Shown piece by piece: positions 1 to 11,529 of a stretch of DNA of 64,000 nt. The stretch lies in assembly GCF_963676685.1 (NCBI RefSeq), contig NC_092345.1, forward strand, positions 85,811,592 to 85,875,591, given 5' to 3'. Positions within the stretch are counted from its first letter, which is position 1; each line of letters opens with the position of its first letter. The notes beneath the pieces are model-generated. The model saw only the letters and a list, made by a program, of their open reading frames with translations, had not been told where the DNA came from and searched no databases. The translations under genes were made by a program, and so were the position numbers. Source of the DNA: Mytilus edulis (lineage: Eukaryota > Mollusca > Bivalvia > Mytilida > Mytilidae).

Positions 1-870
1 ACAGTATTTTTTATAATAAACTTATGTGCTACTGAGTCAGGTAAGATTACAAGTATTAAAGATTTGTTTATTGTCTTTTGTACCAATTTTAGTAGATTTT
101 GAAGAAATTTTTGTATTGTTATGGGTGGACAAATTTTGAATACAAAGAAATCTGTATCTTTTTTATCTCTTAAATTATGTACCAACAAAAATCAGTACAG
201 TAAGAATAATACTGAATCCACAGAATATAGTGCTGTCAACATATTGCTAATGATTATTAAACTTGTGCCATAACAATTTGAAGTTCTGGTTTGATCATAT
301 TATAGCCAGATACATACCCACTCTCATATATAGTTATTATGAATTGAAGGTGATAGAAAGTTGAGACGATTGATAAACATGATAAATAAATACACAGCTA
401 TTTTTATCATGCATTGTACAACATGAGCTGCAACCATACATTTGTAGAAACAATATTATGTTAAACATGTTGTTAACAATATAAGGTATGATAAGAGTCA
501 TTATTTGGTTCTTTGAATTGCAATGATAGCAAGATTCTTAATACTTTCATATTTATGTTATTTTATTGCTTACTTAAAAGATGATATAAACTGGTCTGAC
601 ATTCAGAATTAGAATTTCTGAGCAAATAAGGCTATTTCATTGTATTTAACATTTTGTTTTTGGTCTAATTTAATTTTAACAAAAGCATAACCTAAAATAT
701 TGTGCATTTATGCTAAAAGATCATTTGAGTATAATCCTTATTGGATGTCTTCAGATCTTCAAATCTGCAATACAAAAAATCAAGGGTTAGAGTGAAAGAT
801 CTGATTTTGTAATGAATTCTGTAATCATGTAGAACAAAAATTAGATATGTGTATTTGAATTGTATACTAT
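1..870. repeat. Diverged duplicate of the 8.6-10.1 kb locus, no gene
   Basis: From about 72 to 420 this DNA is clearly similar to 8597-8756 joined to 9939-10130: the phrases around TGTCTTTTGTACC, the run CATAACAATTT and the run GATACATACCCA recur in order. The 8.7 kb copy carries a LINE insertion and this copy is the uninterrupted form. From 421 to 870 I see only AT-rich sequence without a supported gene. Confidence 0.6.
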
Positions 871-1041
871 AAAATTGAGAATGGAAATGGGGAATGTGTC
901 AAAGAGACAACAACCCGACCAAATAAAAAACAACAGCAGAGAGTCACCAACAGGTCTTCAATGTAACGAGAAATTCCCACACCCGGAGGCGTCCTTCAGC
1001 TGGCCCCTAAACAAATATATACTAGTCCAGTGATAATGAAC
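871..1041 (-). mobile_element. Solo 3' tail of a Penelope-like element
   Basis: A fragment of about 170 bp beginning AAAATTGAGAATGGAAATGG on the plus strand and running through the CAAAGAGACAACAACCCGAC and GGAGGCGTCCTTCAGCTGG motifs. The same tail, with the same outer boundary, ends the reverse-transcriptase fragment at 48508-49955 and recurs at 8377-8505 and 59366-59476. This is therefore a severely 5'-truncated insertion whose coding strand is minus. No coding capacity remains. Confidence 0.7.
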
Positions 1042-2301
1042 ATAGAATTTTTTATTTGTGAATACACCAATAATAAATGATTTAAGAAACACATATAGAT
1101 AAACTTATCATAGATATTAGGAATAATGTTTTTTGAGCAAAGCATGTATTTTGTCTATATAAGATACACCAGTGATTCTAGAATAAAAAAATATAAATTT
1201 CGGTTAAAAATTGTTTATTCCATTCTTGTTTGAAGTATTGATAAATGTGATTAATCAAACATGAGTATTGATAATTGTGTAATCGTTTGGTTTATTTTTT
1301 AAACGTGTGCAATTTACAGAAAGCATTCCTTGGATTTATATTTTGTCAAATTGAATTCTATTTAATCCAATGAAAGATTTAGCAGTTTTGCATTATAAAT
1401 ATTGGGAAATGGTCTCACTAACCAACTTGTTAAAGGTAAATAGTTTAAATACGTTCTTTAAAATGCAGTCAATGTGGAATTTCTTTCTGAAATGGTTTAG
1501 TGGATTCTTGTGTCAGATTATACTTCTTATATCTAGAAAAAGTCAAATAAACCTTAGCTGTTTTAGACGACAGTGTCCAAAATCAAATTAATAGGGATAA
1601 GATGAATATGTACATTTTATGACCCATCCCAAAATTAAAGTTGGTTCCAATTACCAAACACAAAATAATCGTGGTCAAATTTATATCTTGTTGAGACCCA
1701 TCAACAAAAATTGCTTCTATTGCAATGAATATAAATTTTTAGGAGTAAACAAAAATTAGCTAAAGATTTTGTGATTTAAATATTTTTTTCCAATAATTGT
1801 TCCTTTTATTTATATTACCTGTGATACACACACAATGGATTGGAATCAGTAAACATGCATAGATCATCTTTTCCTATGTGTTCTTTGCCATTTGAAAAAT
1901 AGACTTGTCCACATTATTTCTAAATATGTTTTTCAAAATGTACATTTACTGACCCTTGCAACAGACCAACAAACTTTACTTTGGAAGTGCTAATAATTTC
2001 AATACTACACAACCTTTACAGACTAATAACCAATAAATTGTTTAATGCTGGCCACCTTGCAGAATTATTTTGATAAATGGATCAAATTCACAGGTTGTGA
2101 GTAAATGATTTGCTTGTTACGGATATAAATACAGGAATACCACAATAAACAAGGTGCACAATACAAAGCATTATATAGTGCTTTACTTTGTATGACATCA
2201 TTCGATTTTCCTTATTGAATACATTTATGATATTTCAGTTTTGTGTAAGCATAATATGAAGAATCTCAAATGTTAATTTTATATCTATTTTATAAATGAT
2301 T
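1042..2301. other. AT-rich intergenic DNA, nothing recognised
   Basis: No conserved protein, splice-consistent exon or clear repeat was found. The one short open frame here, about 73 codons at 1370-1591, has no recognisable features. Confidence 0.5.
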
Positions 2302-3737
2302 TATAGCGAACCCTATCATAGTTTTCCATAGATCCACCTGCAAGTTACCTGTCCATTTAAACTTTTGGCAGTTCTATTGTCCCATTGAACAAATACAACA
2401 GGTAATGTTTTCTGTATAGTTTATTTGATGGACCTTTAAATTTCTTCCAAGAGAAATCTATCACTCATTGATTAATTTACCTGAGTAAAAAAATATCTTC
2501 CAAATAAATGAAAATACACTTGTAATTATTCAATATACCCTGGTTGTTGTTTTTTATTCTTCATTCAAAACTGAGGTTTTGTTATGTTTTCATAAAAGGA
2601 TGTCAATAATGTATTTATGAGGACAGAACTCAATATAATAGATGCCCAAGGTGTATGAATGTGTGTTTTTTGTTTATTTTTCAAATTCTGTAAACCAACT
2701 TATTTTCACAAATAGTTATTCATCTCAACTTATTCCTTTTATGTTGATTTCTCAGCTACGTATCTGAATAGATTAATAATTTTCTTGCTGTTATTATGTA
2801 AGGGAAGACCAAAAAGTAATATTTGTACAATGATTTATTTGTACTCTTATTTTATAAAATCACTGTTATTTTACTTTTGACCATACAAGAGCTGCAATAT
2901 GTGATGCAGTTATAGATGGAATAACGCTTGAAAAATCTGAGAACATTTTTAAACACTGTGGATATATTCATTAAAATTATCTCCCCTGGTTATTGTTGAG
3001 TCTGACTGTTTATTTATTGTGTAGTTCTTTTGATTCATACAAAGTGCAAATTTTGCTGGATACATTATTTACACATTAAATCAATTTAGATAAAAAAATA
3101 TTTTAAGAATTTCATGATTAATTTGATTAAAAAAACGCTTTAATTTTGCATCTTGAATAATTTTGAAATCTTGAAAATGACTTTGAAACTTATTTTGCAA
3201 ACTAACTTAACTAAATAAAGCAATGCACACTACTTTGAAACTTATTTTGCAAACTAACTTAACTAAATAAAGCAATGCACACTTGGCTGAGATTCATTTT
3301 ACTATCATAAATACTGAAGTATGAACAAACTAATCCCCCCTTAGACAAGCTTACCCTCCTATAGGTTATAAGGTTAATTATACAAAAGTTTGATCAGAAA
3401 TCAACTTTTAATTTTTGAATCAGTGTTTATATTGAAACTATAAAAAATGTATTATTGATATTGAATAAATACAATGCCACATGCAGTTTTGCAGGAGTTC
3501 TTATTTATTATTTGTACATGTATTTTTTTTATCATTGACAGTTCAATTTTTTGTTCAGGTAAATTAATCAATGAGTGATATATTTCTCTTGGAAGAAATT
3601 TAAAGGTCCATCAAATAAACTATACAGAAAACATTACCTGTTGTATTTGTTCAATGGGACAATAGAACTTACAAAAGTTTAAATGGACAGGTAACTTGCA
3701 AGTGAATCTATGGAAAACTATGATAGGGTTCGCTATA
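2302..3737. mobile_element. Nonautonomous element with 183-bp terminal inverted repeats
   Basis: The left arm 2302-2484 and right arm 3555-3737 are near-perfect reverse complements. They start TATAGCGAACCC and end GGGTTCGCTATA. The TA at each outer edge could be a TA target duplication, as in mariner-type elements, or part of the repeat. The roughly 1.07 kb interior has no transposase reading frame and contains a 52-bp tandem duplication. This looks like a nonautonomous DNA transposon or long-arm foldback element; the superfamily is uncertain. Confidence 0.75.
3180..3283. repeat. 52-bp tandem duplication
   Basis: Two head-to-tail copies, 3180-3231 and 3232-3283, each starting ACTTTGAAACTTATTTTGC, identical by eye. 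It lies inside the terminal-inverted-repeat element and looks like a recent local duplication. Confidence 0.9.
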
Positions 3738-4184
3738 ACATTATTTGATTTTAAATTTTTACATCACTTTACATTATATTCAGTTATATGGAGAAAAAAA
3801 ACCCAGAATAAATGAGGGTTAAACGTATGCCTTTTATTTCTATTACATTTATTGTTTTAACATTATTCAATATTAAATTTCTAAATCACTTTGTATTGTA
3901 TTTTGTTTTATGAACAATAGCAGAATAAAAAAAAGTGTTAATGGCGTTATAACATGAAATATATTAAAATGTTGACTGTGGTTTGATTCAAATCAACAGT
4001 TTTCATAGTTGTATTATTGTTTTTCAAAGTTTGGAAGAAGTAGATTTTAATATCCTCTGTTTTCATTTTGTCTATGTTATAAATTCTGCACATAGCAAAT
4101 TAAAGCAGCAAATGTTATCACATTCTACTAGCTAGTCTCTGCAATATTGGAAGTTTGTTAAAAAAAACACACCAGCAGAACACT

Positions 4185-4395
4185 AAACAGGATCTGCTTA
4201 CCCTTTTTCTGGAGCACCTAAGATAACTGTAGTTTTTAGTGGGGTCTACATGTGTGTTGCTTAGTCTTCAGTTTTCTATCTTTTTTGTGTCTTATTGTTT
4301 GTCTTTTACTTTTGAAGCCATTGAGTTGTCAGTTTATTTTCAATTTATGAGTTTAAATGTCCCTCTTGTATTTTTTGTCCATCTTTTTCAACACT
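4185..4395 (+). mobile_element. Penelope-like 3' tail fragment
   Basis: Matches the noncoding tail found after the reverse-transcriptase fragment at 23040-23280. Both contain GGAGCACCTAAGAT, a TAGTTTT(T)AGTGGG-like segment, TTGTCAGTTTATTTTC and ATTTATGAGTTT. Only the 3' tail is present, on the plus strand. The 3738-4184 interval before it holds nothing I recognise. Confidence 0.6.
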
Positions 4396-4599
4396 TTTTT
4401 TCTCAGACTTTTGACAGCAGCAAAGGTGTGCTTGTAAATATATGAAACTCTGCAACTCATTTCACATAAAGTCTTAAGGATTTTGTGTAATGACCCTGTT
4501 TCTTTTTAAACAAAATAATAATGAAAATGACTACAACTTTATGCAAGTGAGGTTTAAACATTTCTTGTGTCTAAGCAAATATTATTTATATTGAGACAA

Positions 4600-5745
4600 A
4601 ATAGAGGTAGATATCAAAGGGACATTAAAACTCATAGATCGTAAGCAAACTATCAACGCCATAGCTAAAAAAGAAACCGACAAATAATAGTATACAAGAC
4701 ACAACACAGAAAAGTAAAGACTAAGCAAACCCCCCCCCCCCCCCCCCCCCCTCATTAAAAACTAGGGTTGATCCCGGGTGCACCGGAACGGTAAACAGAT
4801 CCTGCTTCACATGTGGTACACTCGTATTGCTCATATTATTACAAACCCTTAGATTCATATTCGTGAAAAGGGAACAAGATTGTAGTTTTGACATAAGGAA
4901 AATATCCGACACAATCCGTGAAACGGATATTCCGTAATGGTCAACCAAGTCGTGATGGCGTCCGTAAAATTAACATGATAGGAAATACAAGCCTGGGAAT
5001 ATCGTATCGATATATTCTTCGTATGCAGTCGCTGCTGGTATGTTGCTACATAGAAATGGAAAGTTCACACTTGAGAAGCTTAACTCATCTCTTGTAAAGT
5101 TTTGTTTTCAACCGACACTTATTGTCAATTTCTAGATGTGATATGAGGCAGACTTAATTGTATCTGGTGTATCCTTTATCTCTAGTTCGATGGGATAGAT
5201 GCGATTAACATAGTCACCAAAAAATTATTTAGTGATAGAAAATCTATATAGCGGAAAGTTTCTAACTTCTTGTCTTTCTTCCTTAGAATAAAAGAACAAG
5301 TCGAGAGGAAGAGGGACACAATTGGTTCCGATGACAATGCCGATAGCTTATTGAAAAAAAAACGTCCTCCAAACGTAACAAATATGTTGTTAGTCAAGAA
5401 ATCAAGCATCTTGATAATGTCAGTTTCAAAGATTTTTTCGTTTGAATCAGAGTGATTCTTTATTAAGTAGGACCTATCCCTCTCTAAGCCCAGATATTTG
5501 TATCTACGTTGACCATTCTTTTTTACGAAACAATGCAATACCAATTATGTCAATGGTTTGGAATGGGGAATACTTTGTAAAGTATAGAAATGTCAAATGT
5601 TGATACTATCGCCAGATTTAAGAGACTTATATTGTATCTACTCTAAAAGATCTTTGGAATTTTTTAGTATCCACATCTGATTCACGCCACCTCTTGAATA
5701 GACAGTTTCATAATAACTTTGAGGCCCGGCTTTGATTACTGATAA
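4600..5745 (-). pseudogene. Decayed Penelope-like reverse transcriptase fragment with 3' tail
   Basis: Read on the minus strand from about 5745, this encodes broken pieces of a Penelope-like reverse transcriptase. The order is YSRGGVNQMW-like sequence near 5690, then the segment KKNGQRRYKYLGLERDRSY at 5440-5530, then TDIIKMLDFL and NIFVTFGGR, then a degenerate FRYID region near 5250, then DHYGISVS near 4930. The noncoding tail follows to about 4600. Frames are broken repeatedly and the core around the catalytic motif is collapsed. The order matches the fragment at 21966-23290. No GIY-YIG module follows the reverse transcriptase. The tail is interrupted by a 22-base C run at 4730-4751. It is nonfunctional. 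Confidence 0.75.
4730..4751. repeat. Poly(C) run of 22 bases
   Basis: An uninterrupted C homopolymer inside the tail of a decayed Penelope-like copy. On the minus strand it reads as poly(G). Homopolymers of this length are unstable and error-prone in assembly. Confidence 0.85.
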
Positions 5746-6179
5746 AATTAATGTTAATAATTTAGATACAAGTGTTGAGCTGGCTGTGATGAATGCATTG
5801 CAGCAGCTTGTATAGTTGATGTGTTTGTTTATTTAAACGTCTAACTGATTTTAGATAGTTGTAAAAAATCTATAACTCTTTTACAGGCGACACTCAATCT
5901 TGAGTTATTTAAATGAATTATAGTTGTCATTAAAAGGAGGAGATGTATTCAAACGCTATCTACCTACATCATTTCGTTTAGTTATATATTATGCTTTATT
6001 CAAATAAAAAAGTTCTGCTTGAATGATGGATGTATCTACACAAAAAGAGACACTTATATCCCCTTCAATACAGGTCTGGCGAGTTTTGAATAACCAATTT
6101 AAAAAGAAATTACTATATATAAGTAACTACATGTGGAAGAGAGGCCACATACACATTAGGGATATCTGAACACGTAAGT
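5746..6179. other. AT-rich DNA, nothing recognised
   Basis: No reading frame or repeat family could be supported between the reverse-transcriptase fragment and the next tail fragment. Confidence 0.4.
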
Positions 6180-6380
6180 CGAAAACAAACTGACAATGTC
6201 ATGGCAAAAAACGAAAACAACGTACAGACGCTCAGTACTCAATGAAAACTAAAGACTGAGAAACACACCCAACAAAAATCAGGGGTGATCTCAGGCACTG
6301 CTCCGGAAGGGTTAGCAAAGCGTCCTCCACTTGTGGAACCCCGTCGGGTTCGAACGGACCCGATACATGGATCAAGGAAG
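6180..6380 (-). mobile_element. Penelope-like 3' tail fragment
   Basis: Contains the tail signature in reverse: ACTGACAATGTCATGGC, AGGGGTGATCTCAGG and TCCGGAAGGGTTAGCA, matching tails at 33770-33975, 44165-44370 and 54075-54280. Its coding strand is minus. From 6381 to 6963 I see nothing else that can be named. Confidence 0.6.
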
Positions 6381-6963
6381 TACAAATCCGGTGGGTGTTC
6401 TAGTGATAAACAACTAGAATGTTGACAGTAATAACTGATTCTTAAATAACACAACAAATCATTCAACAACTGGTTGGGACAAGTCTAATCAACAAATTGA
6501 AACGTTTGGAAACTTTAAAAAGACCTATCAATTCACTTATTTGTCACTAGCACCACATGAACTCTGTCGATACCGATCCGGTAAGCTTCATCAACGAACT
6601 CAAAAGTGAATTAGATTTTGATCAATAAATACATCATAGTTACCAGGATCGAAATTTGTATTTGCGCTAGACACGCGATTCGTCTACAAAAGTCATCGTC
6701 GGTGCTCGATTAAAAAAAGTTTAAAAGGTCATATAATGTACGAAGTTGAAGACCATTGATGACCAAAAAGTCATACTGTACAAGATTTACCAAACACAGC
6801 TTAGGTAATCAACACTCACTGAAAGAATTGGTATTTGTCATTAATGCGTTAAAGATTCGTAATAAATATTTAAAAAAAAACTTGCATAATGACTTAGTTC
6901 AGTACATATGCATGCATTGGGGCAATAATTCCGATTAGGTTAGAGCAATATGCATTGACTGTG

Positions 6964-7164
6964 TAGGTAATATCTGTGACTAGCTTGCTTGCTAGCTAAA
7001 CCGTGAAGTACTTATATTACCCTCCTTTAAGAGTAGACTAGTCCGACAGATGACCGATCTATCTGTCTGTAAGACTAGACTATTCCGAAAAGAGGGTAGT
7101 ATACCTCACCTAATAATGACTTCACGGTTCAGCTAGCCAGTAAGCTAGTCAGGGATATTACCTA
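6964..7164. mobile_element. 201-bp palindromic foldback element
   Basis: An almost complete palindrome. It starts TAGGTAATATCTGTGACTAG and ends CTAGTCAGGGATATTACCTA; inner arms include CTAAACCGTGAAG against CTTCACGGTTCAG. The centre also pairs, GACTAGTCCGACAGA against TCTGTCTGTAAGACTAG. It has no coding capacity and is consistent with a MITE or foldback element. Confidence 0.75.
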
Positions 7165-7205
7165 AACCATTGTTTCTGTAAAAAATTAAATGAAACTCGT
7201 TTCAT

Positions 7206-7330
7206 ATATAGATATAGGAAGATGTGGTGTGAGTGCTAATGAGACAACTCTCCATACAAATAACAATTTAAAAAGTAAACCATTATAGGTTAAAGTACGG
7301 CCTTCAACACGGAGCATTGACTTCATATGA
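7206..7330 (+). repeat. Dispersed GATGTGG-type repeat
   Basis: Contains GGAAGATGTGGTGTGAGTGC, AATGAGACAACTCTCCAT and GTACGGCCTTCAACA. The family recurs in this window near 10440, 10880, 14075, 21430, 29690, 33630, 39890, 44030 and 53935, in both orientations. It is noncoding. From 7331 to 8376 I found nothing else to support. Confidence 0.75.
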
Positions 7331-8376
7331 CTTTTAATTTATACAGTAACTATTTTTTTTTTTATAAAATTCTATTTTATTTTCGATTTCAAGGGGTAAT
7401 CAAATTGACCTCAGTGTACTTTCTCCTTTACAATTTCTTCTTCTAAAAGAGCAAATATGATGTTACCATATAAAATCTTCGCATGGGGATGGGAATAAAT
7501 CATCATTCTTTAGTCCATCAGAACTCATTCCTTGTGAGAAGCCTTGATTAAATTCTTAGGACTATATCTACTGATCATGCTGATAAAGCCTTTTATATTG
7601 TTTGATACAACTTGATTAAATATAGACTAAAATTCTCTTCTTCGCAACAGATTAAGCACTAGCACGACTAGAGTGGAAATTCCAGAAATGAGACCTAGAT
7701 TTTATCAGCTTGATTTACATGTTACCTCAAACCAAACAAGAATGTCACAGTCAGGAATAGATAAACACATGAGTGTCGAACCTTTCACAGGGTTTTTACA
7801 AGATTTTTTAAATGACCATTTTCAAAAATGTTATATGCGTTCGATTTCTCTGCGCATTTTGAATAAATAAAAAGTAGTTGTTTCCATGTTTATTCTAAGA
7901 AAAACTATTCCCGATAATGTCTCTAAATTTTGACTTCTATTTACTTTCAGCATTCAGTAACTATATCAATGACTTTAATTAAAACTTAGCACTACGGTCT
8001 AATACTTTAGAAAATGAACAATTTACTGCAATTGATTAAGAACATAATTTTATGGTCGGTCGGGATATCATAATCGAATAATAATGCCCAACCTATAATC
8101 AATAGAAAAAATTCTACCCTCAAAGAATTATTTCGATTCTTATCGGAGAAGTATGGTAATTTTGACAACTGTGAAAGCCATTTACACACTATTTTCTTTG
8201 GCTGTTTTATTTTACCCCAATATAATATCATTAAATAATAAATTAAAAAAAAAAATCACACTTTTCACCTAAACATTTCTTTTTTTCTAATTTTGTTACA
8301 TTCCGCGGCGTACAAAACGCCTGAAAACGCCAGGTGTTTGCACTGATTTGACACCAGAATCATACTTATGACATAA

Positions 8377-8505
8377 GCTGAAGAACGCCTCTGGGTGCGA
8401 GAGTTTATCGCTGCGTGTAAGACCTATTTGTGACCTTCTGCTGTTGTCTGTTCTATGGTCGGGTTGTTGTCTCTTTGACACATTCCCCATTTCCATTTTC
8501 AATTT
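8377..8505 (+). mobile_element. Solo Penelope-like 3' tail
   Basis: Reverse-orientation relative of the 871-1041 tail. It has AACGCCTCTGGGTGCG, GACCTTCTGCTGTTGTC, GGTCGGGTTGTTGTCTC and ends near CCCCATTTCCATTTTCAATT. The tail lies on the plus strand, so the missing coding part would have been to the left. Sequence from about 8290 may belong to it but is too diverged to assign. Confidence 0.65.
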
Positions 8506-8741
8506 AATTATAACATCAGCTTGTTTAGTTGCCAAAGACTATAACATCATTCGAGGAATTTTCGCTTTATGACAATTACCATCGAAATATATCATGTTGT
8601 CTTTTGTACCTATTTTGGTACATTGCGGGAAAATTGTACTTTTATGGATACTTGATTTAAACATTTGTAAAAAATATGAATACAAAAAAATCTGTATACC
8701 TTGTTACCCTTAGATCATGTAACAACAACGATCAGTATACT

Positions 8742-8756
8742 AAGAATAATAATGAG
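8742..8756. repeat. Target-site duplication, left copy
   Basis: AAGAATAATAATGAG, identical to 9924-9938 on the other side of the LINE insertion. Confidence 0.85.
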
Positions 8757-9418
8757 ATAATAAGATCACAGAACCTTTTATTCCCTCTGTTCAAACCATT
8801 TTAAAAAGAAAAAAGGGAACTAAAGATATATATTGGATGTTAATACCTAAATTGGTTCCTAATGGGGAGAAAAAGTGGAATGACATTTTGGAACTTAATG
8901 ACTTAGAATGGAGAGAAATTTTCAAACTTCCTTTTGCAGTTACTAATAACACAAAATTACAATGGTTACAGTTTAGAGTAAATCATAGAATATTAGCTAC
9001 AAACAAATTTTTGTGTAAAATTAATGTCATAAATAGTCAGCTATGTAATTTTTGTAAGGAAGAAATAGAAACTATAGAACATGTACTATGGAATTGTGAA
9101 AATTTCCAGAATTTATTAGAAGAAATATATATATGGTTTTTATCTAATGGTATAAGTATTTCATTCATCAAAAAGAATTTTTTGTTTGGTGATGTCTCAC
9201 ATGTATACAAGGGTGAAATTTCAAACCTGATTTTTCTGTGTCTTAAACAATATATTTATAATACAAGATATTTCCAGAAAGTTTTATCAATTCATGCTGT
9301 GAAGAAAGTTCTAAAAGATCTTTATAATTTAGAGAAGTGTATAGCAGTAAGAAACAATAAGCTTGAGAGTTTCAATAAATTGTGGATTCAATTTACTCAT
9401 TTGTTCGATTGTAATTAA
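8757..9418 (+). pseudogene. C-terminal fragment of a LINE reverse transcriptase (zinc-knuckle region)
   Basis: The open frame enters from the 5' truncation point and stays open to the TAA at 9416-9418; the first Met is at 8837 (193 residues from there). The catalytic reverse-transcriptase core is absent. What remains is the post-polymerase region typical of L1-like LINE proteins: LQWLQFRVNHRILATNKFL followed by a zinc-binding C-x2-C-x8-H-x4-C (CNFC ... EHVLWNC), then a hydrophobic helical tail. In the intact element this region would bind template RNA or target DNA during insertion. A truncated copy cannot move itself. Its still-open frame suggests a young insertion. Assignment to the L1 or Tx1 side of LINEs is inference from this motif and the A tail. 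Confidence 0.75.
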
Positions 9419-9923
9419 AGTCCTATTATAATTCATATGTGAAAAACATGATAGAATGTTAATTTGTGAACTAACAAAAAAGTTACATCAAATATATTCA
9501 TCAGAACATTATATTTATATTTATTTTCTTTTTTTTTCTGTGTTAATTTTTTTTTTTTTTTATTATTTTAACTTTTATTTAACTTATTTTTCCTCAAAAT
9601 TTCCATTCTTAAAAAAACTATAAAACTAAGAATATCTGTATGTTTGTAAAACAATTATTCTAATATGATGAAAACATTTATTTGTGGTCCTTATTTTTGA
9701 ACTTTTATTATGTTATTTTTTAATGCAAATGAAAAATGCTGTATTAAATTGTAACTACAGCTGATATATTTTTTTGTAAAATGAACTAACAAATACTAAC
9801 ACATATATATTTGCATGATCTATTACTAACATTAACGAGGCTGGGATAAGGTACCGGTATTCGATGTTTTCATTACTAACAAATGTACAGATTTCAATAA
9901 AAAATGAAAATTAAAAAAAAAAA
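8757..9923 (+). mobile_element. 5'-truncated LINE insertion with poly(A) tail
   Basis: A 1167-bp insertion bounded by identical 15-bp direct repeats, with an A-rich 3' end at about 9897-9923. It holds only the last part of a LINE reverse-transcriptase protein and an AT-rich 3' untranslated region. Target duplication, A tail and 5' truncation are the hallmarks of target-primed reverse transcription. The related locus near the window start lacks the insertion. Confidence 0.85.
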
Positions 9924-9938
9924 AAGAATAATAATGAG
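9924..9938. repeat. Target-site duplication, right copy
   Basis: AAGAATAATAATGAG, identical to 8742-8756. The duplicated locus near position 211 has a single related copy, AAGAATAATACTGA. Confidence 0.85.
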
Positions 9939-10409
9939 TCTTAAGAGTATATTGCTGTCAATAAATTACTAAGGAATATTAAATGTGTGCCATAACAATT
10001 TCAAGTTTATGTTGTATCATATTATAGGCAGATACCCAACCAATATCATGTTAAATTATGCGAATTGTAGGTGATAAATAGTTAATATAATTACGGTTTA
10101 AATACACAGTCATTTTGTATCACGCATTGTTCTTAAAACGTATTCAGACGTTTTAAGAAAAAAAGAGTTGTAGCTAGATTACGGTAAAAATACCGATGAC
10201 GAAAATGAGACTAGGAAAGATAAAAGAAAGATTTTGGCCTTTAATTAGCAAAAAAGTAAGATCCTTTCGTATTTATATTTCTGATTTAAAAAAATGATAT
10301 ATCTGTTCTCACGTTGAAATAAGACGTTTGTTGATGTGGTTTATACGTGTTTCTCGTTTCACTTTTTTATACAGATTAAAACTTTTGTTTTCCTGTTTAT
10401 ATGGTTTTA
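9939..10409. repeat. Continuation of the duplicated locus, no gene
   Basis: 9939-10130 continues the similarity to 211-420 after the LINE interruption. 10131-10409 is AT-rich DNA in which I see no gene. Confidence 0.55.
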
Positions 10410-10560
10410 CACTAGTCATTTGGGTGTTTTTTTATAGCTTGCTGTTCGGTGTGAGCAAGGCTCCGCGTTGAAGAAGGTACTTTGACCTATAATGGTTTGT
10501 TTTTTTAAAACTATGACTTATGGGCATTCATACCACATCTTCTCATTGGCAATCATATCA
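10410..10560 (-). repeat. Dispersed GATGTGG-type repeat, reverse copy
   Basis: Reverse-strand member of the family at 7206-7330. It reads GTTCGGTGTGAGCAAGGCTC, CCTATAATGGTTTG and CATACCACATCTTC on the plus strand. Confidence 0.7.
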
Positions 10561-10849
10561 TATCTTCTTATCTTCTCTTTCCATATTAAATGTGTTTGGT
10601 TATATATAAATACTTCGCCAAAAAAAAACACGCTTCTTTGTTAATGGTTCAAACTGCATCTATGATGGGGTTAACATTACATTAATTTGAAGCATTGGCA
10701 AAGTATAATTCATAAGCCCCAATTATCAAAACAGCAATAAATTGATAAACTGGCTTTATTTGCTCTTACTGGATTTGTGATAATTTCTTTGAATACGAAG
10801 TGCCGTCATAAGAAAAGTTTTGAAGATTTAGCAAACATACTAAATAGTT

Positions 10850-11010
10850 TTACACTAGTAATTTTGGCGCCCTTTATATCTTGTTGTTCGGTGTGAGCAA
10901 AGGCTCCGTGGTGAAGGCCGTACCTTGACCTATAATGGTTTACTTTTATAAATTGTTATTTGGATGGAGAGTTGTTTCATTGGCACTCATACCACATCTT
11001 CCTATATCTA
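10850..11010 (-). repeat. Dispersed GATGTGG-type repeat, second reverse copy
   Basis: Closely related to 10410-10560 and in the same orientation about 440 bp further on, again beginning ACACTAGT and reading GTTCGGTGTGAGCAAAGGC, CCTATAATGGTTTA and CATACCACATCTTCC. The two may be a local duplication. 11011-11400 shows nothing else. Confidence 0.7.
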
Positions 11011-11415
11011 ATTCAAAGATTCACGTCATTTCAATTCTATCAATCCATTTATTGTCCCTCAATGTCGAAGATTTACGTGTTCTGTCATTTGTCGTTAATA
11101 TTTTAATTGTGTTGAAAATCCAAAAGAAAAAAACGCCTTTGCGAATGAGGCTAACCTATTGATATAAATACTTTATTCTCTAAGTCTCATTTTTATTTCT
11201 ATCAGATGAAAAACACATGGTGGCCAAAGATGGTTTATGATTCTGAATTTAAAAAAACGTTTCCTCTGGGTTTTTTTTTTTTCTCTCAGGGAGTTCTATG
11301 ATAATAACAGGTACATTTCACTTGTGAATAGAAGGCAAACATGAAACACTAATTTATATGAATAAAGCATTTACGTTGAATGTCCGTGTGGTTGACATTT
11401 GTCTTAATTTAAGGT

Positions 11416-11529
11416 CAAACGTGATATTTGGTACTAAGTGTATTAAGGTTATGGATGATAAGAGGTTATTTGAGACTATATAAGACAATGCATGCTTACA
11501 ACTGTCTCTAACCATTTCATTGAAAACAG
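11416..11529 (+). promoter_or_regulatory. Core promoter and noncoding exon 1 of gene copy 1
   Basis: A TATA box (TATATAAG at 11477-11484) lies about 50 bp before a strong splice donor at 11530 (CAG/GTAAGA), so a short noncoding first exon probably starts near 11507 and ends at 11529. The CAAACGTG motif at 11416-11423 and a GATAA-type site near 11455 are also present in the other copies' promoters. Intron 1 then runs to 11969 (TACTTTCAG). Confidence 0.65.

Noticed and set aside
5182-5544. A host gene encoded by the 120-codon minus-strand frame
   Set aside because: Its residues match the Penelope-like reverse transcriptase at 22180-22345 and then run out of frame.
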